From assembly GCA_015233755.1 (NCBI GenBank), contig JADFXA010000123.1, forward strand, positions 1 to 6,568: a stretch of 6,568 nt of DNA, given 5' to 3'. The notes under the pieces were generated by a model, which saw nothing but the letters and a program-made list of their open reading frames with translations, made no database searches and had not been told where the DNA came from. Shown here one piece after another: positions 6,081 through 6,568 of this stretch. Position numbers and translations under genes: made by a program. Every line of letters begins with the position of its first letter. Position 1 is the stretch's first letter. Origin of the DNA: Desulfamplus sp. (GTDB lineage: Bacteria > Desulfobacterota > Desulfobacteria > Desulfobacterales > Desulfobacteraceae).

Positions 6081-6455
6081 TTAGAGGCTTATAACTGCTG
6101 AATTACAAGATAGCTCAATAAGCTCGGTTGCAAGTGCAAGTCTAAAACCTTCAGCAAGATCTTCTTCTTTTATAAATCGTGCTTTAGCACACGGGGTACA
6201 GACAAGAATTGGAACTTCGTGAGCTTGAAGATGGGCAAGAAGATCATCTGCAACATCACCAGTAGCTGCTTTTATATGCTCCATAGCACCTTTGCGAGAA
6301 AGATATACTGCCTCATCAAGTAGAAATATTTTAACATTTTTACCCATCTTCTGGGCAACAGTTGCAAGATGAAAAGCTCTTGTGCTGCGATTTGGATTGT
6401 CTGTGCCACATGATAGAGCAATAAGAACATTGTTTGTAATTGCGTTTTCTGCCAT
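6081..6455 (-). CDS. DsrE-family sulfur-carrier-like protein
   Basis: This 124-residue soluble protein is of the DsrE/DsrF-like family, small alpha/beta proteins that carry sulfane sulfur on a conserved cysteine or act as subunits of sulfur relay complexes. The features seen are an N-terminal strand and ALSCGTDNP (13-21, Cys16), KIFLLDEAVYL (42-52), VCTPCAKAR (85-93, Cys86 and Cys89 as CxxC), EEDLAEGF (97-104) and a final AVISL. The CTPCAKAR block matches a DsrE-like group common in sulfate reducers and other anaerobes. It is not clearly DsrE of the DsrEFH complex, since dsrF and dsrH are absent, so no symbol is given. ATG at 6455 follows a strong Shine-Dalgarno, AAGGAG, at 8 nt. The next gene on the same strand is the flavoprotein-rhodanese, which makes a role as sulfur donor or acceptor for it plausible. 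No convincing promoter was found in the 113 bp upstream within the window. Confidence 0.87.
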   Translation of the reverse strand: MAENAITNNVLIALSCGTDNPNRSTRAFHLATVAQKMGKNVKIFLLDEAVYLSRKGAMEHIKAATGDVADDLLAHLQAHEVPILVCTPCAKARFIKEEDLAEGFRLALATELIELSCNSAVISL

Positions 6456-6568
6456 TATTTTTTCTCCTTCTTAATTCTCTTTTAACTATTCATTTTTTAT
6501 TCTTTACATGAAATATATAGATAGATAACCTCTATGACTCTCTACATTCTATTTTTTGACATACCACA

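Noticed and set aside
6534..6568. ATG at 6534 on the plus strand opening a frame to the right edge (begins MTLYILFFD), with a TTGACA nearby at 6557
   Set aside because: Only eleven codons are visible, with no ribosome site before the ATG. The TTGACA-like box has no -10 partner within the window.
6480..6568. Promoter for the dsrE-like gene in the AT-rich leader
   Set aside because: TATATT-like boxes exist on the minus strand, but none has an acceptable -35 at 16-18 nt; AT-rich sequence gives such matches by chance.

Overview
The window is AT-rich and gene-dense. It carries six protein genes, plus a seventh that is cut by the left edge. The mix suggests an anaerobic, sulfur-metabolising bacterium, most likely a low-GC member of the Desulfobacterota (Deltaproteobacteria in older taxonomy). 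The evidence is a CoA-disulfide/persulfide-reductase-like flavoprotein with a C-terminal rhodanese domain beside a DsrE-family protein, paired HDOD signalling proteins, and a DUF342/FapA-type protein. This placement is inferred from protein style. There is no rRNA or tRNA in the window to confirm it.

Layout, left to right. Bases 1-464 (+) hold the C-terminal part of a FapA/DUF342 protein, with a coiled coil followed by the terminal beta-rich motif. Bases 539-1648 (+) encode an extended short-chain dehydrogenase that closely resembles OleD, the 2-alkyl-3-oxoalkanoate reductase of long-chain olefin synthesis; no oleA, oleB or oleC is present here. It converges on, and overlaps by 4 bp, the end of a minus-strand block. 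In transcription order that block is a small FMN nitroreductase (4052-3522), an HDOD protein with an intact HD-type histidine/aspartate set (3520-2654, proposed CTG start), and a second HDOD protein whose HD residues are all replaced (2571-1645). The 158-bp gap at 4053-4210 holds three consecutive palindromes. Upstream of it, also on the minus strand, lie a DsrE-family gene (6455-6081) and the flavoprotein-rhodanese fusion (6013-4211). The last 113 bases (6456-6568) hold the dsrE ribosome site and AT-rich leader, with no gene I can support.

How the genes may work together. The DsrE protein (CxxC at 86-89) and the flavoprotein-rhodanese (flavin-side Cys44, rhodanese Cys561) form a plausible two-gene unit for handling sulfane sulfur. 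The nitroreductase and the first HDOD gene are so tightly packed (1 nt between stop and proposed start) that translation is probably coupled. The second HDOD gene may also have its own sigma70-type promoter at 2602-2630. I see no mobile element, CRISPR array or RNA gene. The most interesting points are the non-ATG start, the contrast between the two HDOD proteins, the insertions in OleD and in the flavoprotein, the palindrome cluster, and the OleD gene without its pathway partners.
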